Shown: piece by piece, positions 25,301 to 32,294 of the stretch | Layout: each line of letters starts with the position of its first letter | How positions within the stretch are numbered: the first letter of the stretch is position 1 | NCBI RefSeq assembly: GCF_009729095.1 | Contig: NZ_VTGX01000003.1 | Coordinates: 248,001 to 312,000, forward strand | DNA length: 64,000 nt | Reading direction: 5' to 3' | Source: Mycolicibacterium sp. CBMA 247 | GTDB taxonomy: Bacteria > Actinomycetota > Actinomycetes > Mycobacteriales > Mycobacteriaceae | Program-made: the position numbers and the translations under genes | Notes under the pieces: generated by a model | The model's database searches: none | What the model was told of the DNA's origin: nothing | The model's input: the letters and a program-made list of their open reading frames with translations, nothing else

Positions 25301-25949
25301 CCCTGACGAGGAATGGGAAGACAAGCACAAGCTCGCACTCGAACGCGAGATGCTGGGCCTGTACGTATCCGGGCATCCGCTCAATGGCGTTGTCCACCTG
25401 CTCAACAATCAGGTCGACACCCAGATCCCGGCGATCCTCGACGGCGATGTCGCCAATGATGCGCAGGTGCTCGTCGGCGGCATCCTGGCCTCGGTCAACC
25501 GCCGGGTCAACAAGAACGGACTGCCCTGGGCGTCAGCACAATTGGAGGATCTCACCGGCGGTATCGAGGTGCTGTTCTTCCCGCAGACCTACTCGTTGTT
25601 CGGTGCGGATATCGCCGATGACATGGTGGTGCTGGTCAAGGCGAAGGTCGCGGCACGCGATGACCGGATCGCGTTGATCGCCCACGAACTGGTGGTACCG
25701 GACTTCAGCAGTGCCCAGGCCGACCGGCCGCTGGCGGTGAGCCTGCCGACCCGGCAGTGCACTATCGACAAGGTGAGCGCACTCAAATCAGTGCTGGCAA
25801 ACCATCCGGGAACCTCGCAGGTGCATCTGCGGCTGATCAGCGGTGAGCGAATCACCACGCTGGAATTGGATCAATCATTGCGGGTCACGCCGTCCTCGGC
25901 ACTGATGGGTGATCTCAAGGCGTTGCTCGGCCCCGGTTGCCTGGGCTAG
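22395..25949 (+). CDS. dnaE1: DNA polymerase III alpha subunit (DnaE1)
   Basis: The replicative polymerase, 1184 residues. The N-terminal PHP exonuclease domain has HNHTEYSMLDG and GMTDHGNMFG, so metal-binding His/Asp residues are kept and it may proofread, as known for mycobacterial DnaE1. The polymerase Asp residues are in PDIDIDFDDRRR (Asp421, Asp423). NAGVHACAVI and YQEQIMFIAQ follow, then an HhH region (VTESLVKAGAFDSLG) and a C-terminal OB fold (VLVGGILASVNRRVNKNG). Length and motifs identify the essential DnaE1 rather than the SOS mutagenic DnaE2. Its stop overlaps the convergent PPOX gene by four bases. Confidence 0.97.
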   Translation: MSGSSSRSFVHLHNHTEYSMLDGAAKVAPMIAEAQRLEMPAIGMTDHGNMFGASEFYNSATKAGIKPIIGIEAYIAPASRFETKRVQWGDPSQKGDDVSGSGAYTHMTMVAENATGLRNLFKLSSRASFEGQLGKWSRMDAEIIAEHAAGIIATTGCPSGEVQTRLRLGHEREALEAAAKWRDIFGPDNFFLELMDHGIEIERRVREGLLEVGKKLGIPPLATNDCHYVTREASHSHEALLCVQTGKTLSDPARFKFDGDGYYLKSAADMRALWDPMVPGACDSTLLIAERVQPYTDVWTPTDRMPVFPVPDGHDQGSWLTHEVTAGLQRRFRGAAVPAEYTERATYEIKVICEKGFPAYFLIVADLINYARSVDIRVGPGRGSAAGSLVAYAMGITNIDPIPHGLLFERFLNPERPSAPDIDIDFDDRRRGEMLRYAANKWGSDRVAQVITFGTIKTKAALKDSARVNYGQPGFAIADRITKALPPPIMAKDIPLSGITDPNHERYKEAAEVRGLIDTDPDVRKIYETARGLEGLVRNAGVHACAVIMSSEPLIDAIPLWKRPQDGAVITGWDYPSCEAIGLLKMDFLGLRNLTIIGDCLENIKANRGVDLDLDDLELDDPKAYELLSRGDTLGVFQLDGSAMRDLLRRMQPTGFNDIVAVLALYRPGPMGMNAHNDYADRKNGRQAIKPIHPELEEPLKDILSETYGLIVYQEQIMFIAQKVASYTMGKADALRKAMGKKKLEVLEAEYKGFYEGMTANGFSEGAVKALWDTILPFAGYAFNKSHAAGYGLVSYWTAYLKANYPAEYMAGLLTSVGDDKDKAAVYLADCRRLGITVLPPDVNESVQNFASVGDDIRFGMGAIRNVGANVVASLINTRTEKGKYSDFSDYLNKIDIAACNKKVTESLVKAGAFDSLGHPRKGLFLVHTDAVDSVLGTKKAEAMGQFDLFGGGDGADADAGDSAFTIKVPDEEWEDKHKLALEREMLGLYVSGHPLNGVVHLLNNQVDTQIPAILDGDVANDAQVLVGGILASVNRRVNKNGLPWASAQLEDLTGGIEVLFFPQTYSLFGADIADDMVVLVKAKVAARDDRIALIAHELVVPDFSSAQADRPLAVSLPTRQCTIDKVSALKSVLANHPGTSQVHLRLISGERITTLELDQSLRVTPSSALMGDLKALLGPGCLG

Positions 25950-26422
25950 CTGCCCGCACCGGACCCGGCGGACGGATCCAGATCGATCTGCACGATCGCG
26001 CTGTCGGGCCATAGGTCCCGATGGCGCGCCCGTCGCAACTTCTCCCGCAGCGGCAGGTCGCGGTGCACGTTGGTCACCCCCGGCAGCTTCACAAGCGGCA
26101 TCACGTTCCAGTGCCATCCGTATCGCCGGTGCAGCGCGTCGTTCGCCTGCTGGGCGTCATCACCGTCCAGGACGGTGGCCCGGCCGGTGAGCCAGGTGGT
26201 GCCGGTGATTCTTCCGCGATAGTCACAGACCGTCAGCTCGACATCGGGGCGGGCGGCGAGCCTGCGGGTTTTTGGGCCGATCTTGGTGCGGAACAGTGCC
26301 GTTCGGTCGTCGAGCAGGAACCAGATCGGGGTATCGACAGCGGTGCCGTCGCGGCGAAAGCTGCGCAGCAGCGCGTACTGGGAGCGGCCCAGGGTCTCAA
26401 TCACGGTGTCGGGATGCGGCAT
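25946..26422 (-). CDS. PPOX-class F420-dependent oxidoreductase-like protein
   Basis: A 158-residue split-barrel flavin/F420-binding protein of the pyridoxamine-phosphate-oxidase-like class (SQYALLRSFRRDGTAVDTPIWF, then KTRRLAARPDVELTVCDYRG). Many mycobacterial members reduce substrates with F420H2. The ATG at 26422 is chosen over a TTG at 26434 that would fall in the operator. The -35-like TTGACT and -10-like TTGACT upstream are 19 bp apart around the perfect dyad, the geometry of MerR-controlled promoters, so the divergent MerR protein probably controls it. Confidence 0.75.
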   Translation of the reverse strand: MPHPDTVIETLGRSQYALLRSFRRDGTAVDTPIWFLLDDRTALFRTKIGPKTRRLAARPDVELTVCDYRGRITGTTWLTGRATVLDGDDAQQANDALHRRYGWHWNVMPLVKLPGVTNVHRDLPLREKLRRARHRDLWPDSAIVQIDLDPSAGSGAGS

Positions 26423-26435
26423 GTGTCCAGTCAAC

Positions 26436-26457
26436 GACTTAGAGTTGACTCTAAGTC
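26436..26457. promoter_or_regulatory. Perfect dyad, probable MerR operator
   Basis: Arms GACTTAGAGT and ACTCTAAGTC are exact reverse complements around a TG spacer, between the PPOX and MerR genes. On the minus strand the dyad fills a 19-bp spacer between two TTGACT hexamers (26454-26459 and 26429-26434). MerR proteins act on such over-long spacers. The -10 hexamer is weak, as expected for an activated promoter. Confidence 0.75.
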
Positions 26458-26479
26458 AAGCGCGTGGCGAGGAGGCCAG

Positions 26480-26869
26480 ATGGGCATGACGCTGACCATC
26501 GGAGATGTCACACAGCGAACCGGGATCGCCCAGACCGCGCTGCGCTACTACGAACAGGTCGGGCTGATACCCGCACCGCAGCGGGTGGGCGGGCAGCGCC
26601 GCTACCAGGAGTCGGTCCTGATGCGGCTGGAAGTGATCAGATTGTGCAAGACCGCCGGGTTTTCGCTGAGTGAGATCGGGCTGCTGCTGGAGGACGCCAC
26701 CCCGGGCCGGCCGGTGGCCCGTGAGCTGGCGCAGGCCAAACTCGCCGAGATCGACGCGCAGCTGGAGTCGCTGGCGCGGGCCCGGGCAATCATCGAGTGG
26801 GGGATGCGGTGCACATGTCCATCAATTGAGTTGTGTACGTGCGGAATTCATCGCGACCTACCGGCCTGA
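26480..26869 (+). CDS. MerR-family regulator with C-terminal CxC...CxC
   Basis: A 129-residue activator/repressor. The N-terminal winged HTH is TIGDVTQRTGIAQTALRYYEQVGLI followed by QRRYQESVLMRLEVIRL. A dimerisation coiled coil covers about residues 78-112 (RELAQAKLAEIDAQLESLARARAIIEWG). The C-terminus has MRCTCPSIELCTCG, four cysteines as two CxC pairs. SoxR uses a four-Cys cluster with different spacing, so a metal or Fe-S sensor is possible. The ATG at 26480 follows GAGGAGG. Divergent from the PPOX gene across the dyad. Confidence 0.85.
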   Translation: MGMTLTIGDVTQRTGIAQTALRYYEQVGLIPAPQRVGGQRRYQESVLMRLEVIRLCKTAGFSLSEIGLLLEDATPGRPVARELAQAKLAEIDAQLESLARARAIIEWGMRCTCPSIELCTCGIHRDLPA

Positions 26870-26938
26870 CGCAGTACATCAACCCTGGCGCGTGGGCTCA
26901 CCGACGTCGATTACTCCGGGGGTAGTGGCGACCCGGAA

Positions 26939-27772
26939 TCAAAAGCGATAGGCCAGAATTCGCGCCTTGCGCGCCGTGGCGCGGCTCAGGCCGCTGATCC
27001 GCGTGGCCACTCTGAGCCAGGCGGGGAACAAGTCGACCTCGGGCGCATGCGTCAGGCTGGCTTCCTCCACCAGACGCAGCCTCGGATTCCATGTTTCGGG
27101 GTGATGCGCATCCTTGAATCCGGGATATCCCCATTGGCTCCCGACGTCCTTGAACATCTTCTGCGGGTAGAGCTTGATCGCGACGCGACTCACCCAGCCG
27201 ATCCGCCCGTAGTCGTTGAAAGTCACCTCGCCGCTGGCGAAGTGCTCGGTGATCCGGCGAAAGATGCTGATGATCACCGGTTCGCTCAGGAACGCGAAGA
27301 GCCCGTCGGCCAGCAGGATCGTGGGCCGGTCGGCGGGAATCGGGTCGGGCCAACCAGAATCGGTCAGCGAGGCCGCCACAATGTGTGACTGGTCGCGCCG
27401 TGGCAGCAACTGTTCGCGCAAGGCGCTGACGGCGGGTAGGTCGACGTGGTACCAGTCCACCGTGTCCGGCGGAGACACCCGGTACAGACCGCTGTCGAGA
27501 CCAGCTCCCAGATCGACCACCACCGCATCCGGGTGTGCGGTGACGAAGGCGCGCACCCGATCATCGAGCATCTTGGCCCGCAATGCGGTCTGGCACACCA
27601 CGCTGGTTTGCACTCCCAGGCCGGCAAAGTCGTAGTCGAGTTGGCCGACCACATCGTCGGCGAGGTGATCTCCCAGGATGGGGCGCGCCGCGCGGCTGTC
27701 CAGTGCCCTGGCGTAGAGGGTGAGCAAGGCTGTCTGTTCGACCGGCGTCAGTTGTGCCGTCTGGAGACTCAT
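26939..27772 (-). CDS. SAM-dependent methyltransferase, LCM-like
   Basis: A 277-residue class I methyltransferase similar to the leucine carboxyl methyltransferase / polyketide O-methyltransferase-like family. It opens TPVEQTALLTLYARALDSR. The SAM loop is VVVDLGAGLDSGLYRV (residues about 88-103), with DWYHVDLPAV supplying the acidic ligand and PTILLADGLFAFLSE the post-loop strand. The ATG at 27772 follows a TAGGTT -10 box by seven bases (leaderless). Two 18-bp direct repeats lie just upstream, sharing nine bases with the BioQ boxes of this window. The substrate is unknown. Confidence 0.78.
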   Translation of the reverse strand: MSLQTAQLTPVEQTALLTLYARALDSRAARPILGDHLADDVVGQLDYDFAGLGVQTSVVCQTALRAKMLDDRVRAFVTAHPDAVVVDLGAGLDSGLYRVSPPDTVDWYHVDLPAVSALREQLLPRRDQSHIVAASLTDSGWPDPIPADRPTILLADGLFAFLSEPVIISIFRRITEHFASGEVTFNDYGRIGWVSRVAIKLYPQKMFKDVGSQWGYPGFKDAHHPETWNPRLRLVEEASLTHAPEVDLFPAWLRVATRISGLSRATARKARILAYRF

Positions 27773-27779
27773 GGTTGCG

Positions 27780-27785
27780 AACCTA
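27780..27785 (-). promoter_or_regulatory. -10 box (TAGGTT) of the methyltransferase gene
   Basis: TAGGTT on the minus strand lies seven bases before the ATG at 27772, fitting a leaderless start. The direct repeats cover the expected -35 and upstream positions. Confidence 0.5.
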
Positions 27786-27794
27786 CACCCATTA

Positions 27795-27833
27795 TTTCGC
27801 TGAACGGTCGGCTTTTTTCGCTGAACGGTCGGC
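27795..27833. repeat. Two 18-bp direct repeats, 21 bp apart
   Basis: TTTCGCTGAACGGTCGGC occurs at 27795-27812 and again, identical, at 27816-27833. The 21-bp period is two helical turns, so both copies face the same side of the DNA. They lie at about -23 to -61 of the methyltransferase promoter. Each copy contains CTGAACGGT, also found at the left end of the BioQ boxes at 42012 and 45054. Confidence 0.7.
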
Positions 27834-27894
27834 CCAAAACGTTCACCGCCCTTGGGATTACGACTCCGGGCGGGGCTTGGCGGGAGAGGCGGCC

Positions 27895-27900
27895 TAGGCT
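27895..27900 (+). promoter_or_regulatory. -10 box (TAGGCT) of the SRPBCC gene
   Basis: TAGGCT ends seven bases before the ATG at 27908, consistent with a leaderless start. Confidence 0.5.
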
Positions 27901-27907
27901 GGTGGGC

Positions 27908-28309
27908 ATGCGAAGCCGACATGTGAGTGTCTGGATCGAGGTGCCTCCAGCGGCGGTGTACGCATACGTGGCGGATCCGCTCCAGATGTCGCAATGGGCG
28001 GCAGGTTTGGCCGCGGGCGGCTTGCGTCAAACCGCCGAAGGCTGGACCGCCGATTCACCGATGGGGCAGGTAGTGGTGGAGTTCGCGCCGGCCAATGAGT
28101 TCGGTGTGCTCGATCATGTGGTGCGATTGCCGTCCGGTGAGGTGGTGTACAACCCGATGCGGGTAGTGCCGGCCGGCGTTGGCGAGGCTCGCTGCGAGGT
28201 GGTCTTCACCGTCCGCCACCGTCCGGGCGTGTCTGATGAGCAGTTCGAGGACGACGTTGCCGCTGTGGCGGCCGACTTGGACAGCCTGCGGAGGTTGCTC
28301 GAGGCCTAG
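27908..28309 (+). CDS. SRPBCC (START-like) family protein
   Basis: A 133-residue hydrophobic-pocket fold protein. SVWIEVPPAAVYAYVADPLQMSQWAAG is the classic first strand-helix, with SGEVVYNPMRVVPAGVGEAR in the beta sheet and a long C-terminal helix (DEQFEDDVAAVAADLDSLRRLL). A similar small gene sits near dnaE1 in M. tuberculosis. Such proteins bind lipids or other hydrophobic ligands; no catalytic set is visible. A leaderless -10 box supports the ATG. Confidence 0.8.
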   Translation: MRSRHVSVWIEVPPAAVYAYVADPLQMSQWAAGLAAGGLRQTAEGWTADSPMGQVVVEFAPANEFGVLDHVVRLPSGEVVYNPMRVVPAGVGEARCEVVFTVRHRPGVSDEQFEDDVAAVAADLDSLRRLLEA

Positions 28310-28536
28310 CGGTCCGAGGACGAGACTGCGCCGAGGCCGATCCAGGCGATGGTGGCGACCGCGGCCGCCGACAACACCGCCGGCGCGGCGGTCATCGTCG
28401 CCGCACCCACGACAACCAGCGCAAGTAGACCGGCAGCCAGGGCAATCAGCTTGTAGGCAGGCCAGGGCACACCGGCGATACGGACCTCACGATCGGCCCG
28501 CGACGCGGTGCTACGGAAGTTCCCCGCTGCGGTCAC
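28306..28536 (-). CDS. Small two-helix membrane protein
   Basis: A 76-residue protein with a basic N-terminus (RSTASRADREVRIAG) and two hydrophobic helices (LIALAAGLLALVVVGAAT and PAVLSAAAVATIAWIGLGAV). The GTG at 28536 is chosen because TATCGT (28544-28549, minus strand) lies seven bases before it; the longer frame starts with TTG. Its stop overlaps the convergent SRPBCC gene by four bases. Function unknown. Confidence 0.6.
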   Translation of the reverse strand: MTAAGNFRSTASRADREVRIAGVPWPAYKLIALAAGLLALVVVGAATMTAAPAVLSAAAVATIAWIGLGAVSSSDR

Positions 28537-28543
28537 GAGAACA

Positions 28544-28549
28544 ACGATA
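28544..28549 (-). promoter_or_regulatory. -10 box (TATCGT) of the small membrane protein gene
   Basis: TATCGT on the minus strand is followed by seven bases and the GTG at 28536, consistent with a leaderless start. Confidence 0.4.
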
Positions 28550-28615
28550 GCTCTGAACAAAGATTTCGGCCAGCCGAAACATGGGATAAGGGCGGTCAAA
28601 TTGCTGGTCGGACGC

Positions 28616-29044
28616 TCAGCAGTGGGCCTGGATCCGGTACTGGACGGACGCAGGTTTGGTAGGACGATCGGCGAAGGAACCGTGTGCCGTGCCGCTCATT
28701 GTGAACGTCGTGCCGTCGATGCCGGCCTCGGCGCCCGCCATCGGCTCGCCGGCGGCACTACCGGTGAAGCCCTGCAAATCGCGAATCCGCATTATCTCGG
28801 GGCTGATGGAACTGCCGGTCTGGAGCATTGCGGTGAAGCCGGGGGAGTTGGGGAGCGTTTCGATGGTCCACAACCAGCTTCGCTGTGTGCACAGGATCGG
28901 GTAGTTGGATGTTTCTCGCCCATCAATCGATATACGTGCTGTATTCACACCAACCGGGGTGCTGGTGGGTGCCGCGCACGCAGATATTCCGAGAACGAAA
29001 ACCACAACAGCCACCCGATGTATCTGCTGCCGGGCGTGGCACAT
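28616..29044 (-). CDS. Lipoprotein of the 19-kDa antigen (LpqH-like) family
   Basis: A 142-residue exported lipoprotein. The signal peptide has Arg/His at the start, a hydrophobic core VAVVVFVLG and the lipobox ISAC, so the mature protein starts at a lipidated Cys. The mature part resembles the Myco_19_kDa family, with TFTMSGTAHG near the C-terminus, CTQRSW and a final Cys. The ATG at 29044 gives a normal signal length; an upstream TTG adds 11 residues without clear reason. It acts at the cell envelope; the exact role is unknown. LspA in this window would process it. Confidence 0.75.
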   Translation of the reverse strand: MCHARQQIHRVAVVVFVLGISACAAPTSTPVGVNTARISIDGRETSNYPILCTQRSWLWTIETLPNSPGFTAMLQTGSSISPEIMRIRDLQGFTGSAAGEPMAGAEAGIDGTTFTMSGTAHGSFADRPTKPASVQYRIQAHC

Positions 29045-29181
29045 GGCGATTGTTTTCCCAGTTCTCGACCGGCTCAATCACCATTCGAGCCAATTTCGAC
29101 GAACAACGCCGAGCGCCAGATGCTGCCGTTTGAGCTCACCCCGAATTAAGTGAAATCGCTGGCCGGTGGCACCATTGACCG

Positions 29182-30459
29182 GTGACTGCCGAACTGAGCC
29201 CCCAAACGTCGACGCCGCTGTCTGCGGCTGACATCGACGAGGCTGCACGGCGAATTTCCGGCGTGGTCACCCGCAGCCCGCTGCAGTTCAGCGAGCGACT
29301 GTCGGAAGCGACCGGAGCCAACGTCTATCTCAAACGCGAAGACCTGCAGGCGGTGCGTTCCTACAAGGTGCGCGGGGCGTTCAATCTGATGGCGCAGCTC
29401 TCGCCCGAGGAGCTGGCCGCCGGCGTGGTGTGCTCCTCTGCGGGCAACCACGCCCAGGGCTTCGCCATGGCCTGCCGGTCGATGCGGACCCACGGCCGCG
29501 TCTATGTACCGGCCAAGACCCCCAAGCAGAAGCGGGACCGGATTCGGTACCACGGCCGTGAGTTCATCGAGCTCATCGCGGTCGGGTCGACCTATGACCT
29601 GGCCGCTGCCGCCGCGCTGGAGGACGTCGCCCGCACCGGGGCCACCCTCGTACCCCCGTACGACGACGTGCGCACGATGGCCGGACAGGGCACCATCGCC
29701 GCCGAGCTGCTCGACCAGCTCGACGACGAGCCGGACCTGGTGATCGTCCCGGTCGGTGGGGGCGGCTGCATCGCAGGTATCACGACATATCTCGCCGAGC
29801 GCGCCTCGGGGACGTCGGTACTCGGTGCCGAGCCGGCGGGAGCGGCCTCGATGATTGCCGCACTGGCCGCAGGCGAACCGGTGACCCTCGAGCACTGCGA
29901 TCAGTTCGTCGACGGTGCGGCAGTGGCACGGGCCGGAGCGCTGCCCTATGCCGTGTTGGCCGCCGCCGGTGACATGGTCACCCTCACAACGGTCGACGAG
30001 GGAGCGGTGTGCACCGCGATGCTCGACCTGTACCAGAACGACGGAATCATCGCCGAGCCCGCGGGTGCGCTGTCGGTGGCCGCGCTGTTGGAGGCCGACA
30101 TCGAGCCCGGTTCTACCGTGGTCTGCCTGATCTCCGGTGGGAACAACGATGTCTCCCGCTACAACGAGGTGGTCGAGCGCTCACTGGTGCACCTGGGGCT
30201 CAAGCACTACTTCCTGGTCGACTTCCCGCAGGAACCCGGGGCGCTGCGCCGCTTCCTCGATGAGGTTCTCGGGCCGGGCGACGACATCACCCTGTTCGAG
30301 TACGTCAAACGCAACAACCGCGAGACCGGTGAGGCGCTGTGCGGTGTCGAGTTGAGCGCGGCGACCGACCTGGAAGGCCTGCTGGCCCGCATGCAGGACT
30401 CCGATATCCACGTCGAGTTGCTCGAACCAGGGTCGCCGACGTATCGGTACCTGACCTGA
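29182..30459 (+). CDS. ilvA: Threonine dehydratase (biosynthetic)
   Basis: PLP enzyme making 2-oxobutanoate from threonine, the first step of isoleucine synthesis; 425 residues. The PLP lysine is in SYKVRGAFN (Lys62), with SAGNHAQGFA and the phosphate loop VPVGGGGCIAG. A C-terminal region (about 335-425: HYFLVDFPQEPGALRRFLDE) is an ACT-like regulatory domain for isoleucine feedback. ilvA beside treZYX matches the M. tuberculosis order, although an MFS/HxlR pair lies between them here. Confidence 0.95.
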   Translation: MTAELSPQTSTPLSAADIDEAARRISGVVTRSPLQFSERLSEATGANVYLKREDLQAVRSYKVRGAFNLMAQLSPEELAAGVVCSSAGNHAQGFAMACRSMRTHGRVYVPAKTPKQKRDRIRYHGREFIELIAVGSTYDLAAAAALEDVARTGATLVPPYDDVRTMAGQGTIAAELLDQLDDEPDLVIVPVGGGGCIAGITTYLAERASGTSVLGAEPAGAASMIAALAAGEPVTLEHCDQFVDGAAVARAGALPYAVLAAAGDMVTLTTVDEGAVCTAMLDLYQNDGIIAEPAGALSVAALLEADIEPGSTVVCLISGGNNDVSRYNEVVERSLVHLGLKHYFLVDFPQEPGALRRFLDEVLGPGDDITLFEYVKRNNRETGEALCGVELSAATDLEGLLARMQDSDIHVELLEPGSPTYRYLT

Positions 30460-30484
30460 GCAACCTGATCTGAGCGACGAGGCT

Positions 30485-30571
30485 TCAGGCTCCGATCCCG
30501 GTGGCCTCGAAGCGGGCGCCGATCGCGAACGAAGCGGTCGCGTTCATGGTGACGTTCGGTGCGCCGCTTGA
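30485..30571 (-). pseudogene. Possible C-terminal gene remnant after the MFS stop
   Basis: Directly after the MFS stop TAG, and in the same frame, 28 further codons run to a TGA and read SSGAPNVTMNATASF then AIGARFEATGIGA. The peptide looks like an end of a beta-rich protein, not like the MFS tail. It may be the remains of an older gene displaced by the MFS/HxlR pair, or chance. I cannot name a family. Confidence 0.25.
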
Positions 30572-31750
30572 CTAGTCGTGTGAGGCCATGGCGTTCGTGA
30601 CGTCGCGGCGACTGACTGCCCAGACGATGAGTGCGCAGGTGGCGAACGCGGCGCCGAGGATGGTCGACCCGGTCCATCCCGCGATTGAGAACACAGCGGT
30701 CGTGGCGGTTGCTCCGAGGGCTGAGCCGAGCGAGTAGAAGAACATGTAGCCGCCGATAACGCTGCTGGTGCGGTTGGGGTGGGCCGCGGTGAGCAGGTGC
30801 TGGTTGCTCACATGGACGGCTTGCACGGCGAAGTCGAGCACGATCACACCGACGACGATCAGCAGCAGCGACCACGGTGCGTGCCCGATCGCCAGCCATG
30901 AAGCGGTAAGGAGAACGAGTGCACCGCCTGTGATGGCGCTGGCGAACCCGGCGTCGGCCCAGCGTCCCGCTCGGGCGGCGCCGAGCGCGCCGGCGAGGCC
31001 GGCGATTCCGAACAGGCCGATCTGTGCCGTGCTCAGATGCCACGGAGCCGCTGCGAGTGGCAGCGCCAGGCCGCTCCACAGCGTGCCGAAAGAGGCGAAC
31101 AGGAAGAACGCGATCAGCCCGCGTGAGACAAACAGGCGTTCGCGGAACAGCTGACCAAACGACGTCAGCACCTGTAGGTAGGTGGCTTGTCTGGGCCGCG
31201 GCTCGGGCGGCAGGAGTCTCACGACTACGCAGGCCAGCGCAACGAGTAGCACGGCCAGCCCGATATAGACACTGCGCCATCCCCACACTGCGGCAAGGGT
31301 GCCTGCCACCACGCGTGCGCCGAGGATGCCGACGACAACTCCGGAGGTCACCACGCCGAGGGTGCGGCCGCGTTCCTCGGGTGTGGACAGGGCCGCGGCG
31401 TAGGCGACAGTGGTCTGAACGACGACCGCGAACAAGCCGGCGACCGCCAGTCCGGTCAGCAGCAGCCAGGTCCGAGCGGCTGTCGCGGCGAGCGCGACGC
31501 CGACCGCAGCCAGCAGGAGGTGCCCGCTGATGAGCCTCCGACGGTCGTACATGTCGCCGAAGGGGACGAGTAGGACCAGCCCCACCAGGTAGCCGAGCTG
31601 CCCGGCCGTGACGATCCATCCCAGATCAGCCTCCGGCACGCCCAGATCGTCGCCGACCTGGGCGAGGACGGGCTGTGCTGCGTAAATAGTCGCGACGGCC
31701 ACGGCGCACACGGTGGCGAAAAGCATCCTCAAGCCAAAGGTCAGTTCCAT
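30572..31750 (-). CDS. MFS transporter (drug or metabolite efflux)
   Basis: A 392-residue protein with twelve predicted membrane helices. Motif A between helices 2 and 3 is VPFGDMYDRRRLI, and GVVVGILGARVVAGTLAAVWGWRSVYIG is the helix 5 antiporter-type motif, so drug:proton antiport is likely. The ATG at 31750 follows GGAGGAG by five bases; a longer start at 31774 would lie inside the palindrome. It is divergent from an HxlR regulator across a shared palindrome, suggesting inducible efflux. Confidence 0.85.
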   Translation of the reverse strand: MELTFGLRMLFATVCAVAVATIYAAQPVLAQVGDDLGVPEADLGWIVTAGQLGYLVGLVLLVPFGDMYDRRRLISGHLLLAAVGVALAATAARTWLLLTGLAVAGLFAVVVQTTVAYAAALSTPEERGRTLGVVTSGVVVGILGARVVAGTLAAVWGWRSVYIGLAVLLVALACVVVRLLPPEPRPRQATYLQVLTSFGQLFRERLFVSRGLIAFFLFASFGTLWSGLALPLAAAPWHLSTAQIGLFGIAGLAGALGAARAGRWADAGFASAITGGALVLLTASWLAIGHAPWSLLLIVVGVIVLDFAVQAVHVSNQHLLTAAHPNRTSSVIGGYMFFYSLGSALGATATTAVFSIAGWTGSTILGAAFATCALIVWAVSRRDVTNAMASHD

Positions 31751-31760
31751 CCACACTCCT

Positions 31761-31789
31761 CCAATTGGTTGCATATTGCAACTGATTGG
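31761..31789. promoter_or_regulatory. Palindrome between MFS and HxlR genes
   Basis: Inner arms GTTGCA and TGCAAC flank TAT, and the symmetry extends outward with CCAAT and ATTGG, giving two 13-bp half sites with two mismatches. It lies between the divergent starts and just before the MFS Shine-Dalgarno site. It is the natural operator candidate for the HxlR protein. Confidence 0.7.
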
Positions 31790-31835
31790 AAGCTACGGCA
31801 GAATGGTTTCATTCAGCAACTCTTCAGGGGGTGTG

Positions 31836-32294
31836 ATGGCCGAGTCGGCACGGTCCAGCGATGACGTCACCTGGACGGATCCCACCTGTCCGGTCGCGCG
31901 CACTCTCGATCTTGTCGGGGATCGCTGGAGCCTGCTCATCGTCCGCGACGCCATGGACGGAGCGCGAGCGTTCACCGACTTTCAACAGCGAACCGGCATC
32001 GCACGCAATATCCTCACCGACCGGCTGCGCCGACTGGTGGAGCGCGGCATCCTCGACCGGGAGACGGCTGCGTCAGGCCGGCGGCAGGTGTACACGCTCA
32101 CGCAGACCGGTCGTGACCTCTTCACGGTCGTGGTGGCTCTGCGTCAGTGGGGTGAGCGGCATGCGTTCGCGTCTGGAGAGGCTCACTCTGTACTGGTCGA
32201 CCAGCGCGGTGATCCGCTATCAGAACTGCGACCGACAAGCTCGCGCGGCGCTCCTGTGGATCTCGACGGCACCTCCGTGCGGAAGGACTACTGA
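31836..32294 (+). CDS. HxlR-family winged-helix regulator
   Basis: A 152-residue regulator. CPVARTLDLVGDRWSLLIVRDAM is the conserved HxlR opening with the single Cys often used as a redox or electrophile sensor. The recognition helix is in RTGIARNILTDRLRRLVERGIL, and the wing is RRQVYTLTQTG. AGGGGG precedes the ATG at 31836. Its stop overlaps the convergent treZ stop by seven bases. It probably represses the divergent MFS gene. Confidence 0.88.
   Translation: MAESARSSDDVTWTDPTCPVARTLDLVGDRWSLLIVRDAMDGARAFTDFQQRTGIARNILTDRLRRLVERGILDRETAASGRRQVYTLTQTGRDLFTVVVALRQWGERHAFASGEAHSVLVDQRGDPLSELRPTSSRGAPVDLDGTSVRKDY

Noticed and set aside
27795..27833. CRISPR-like array
   Set aside because: Only two copies with a 3-base gap; too short and too close, and they sit in a promoter.
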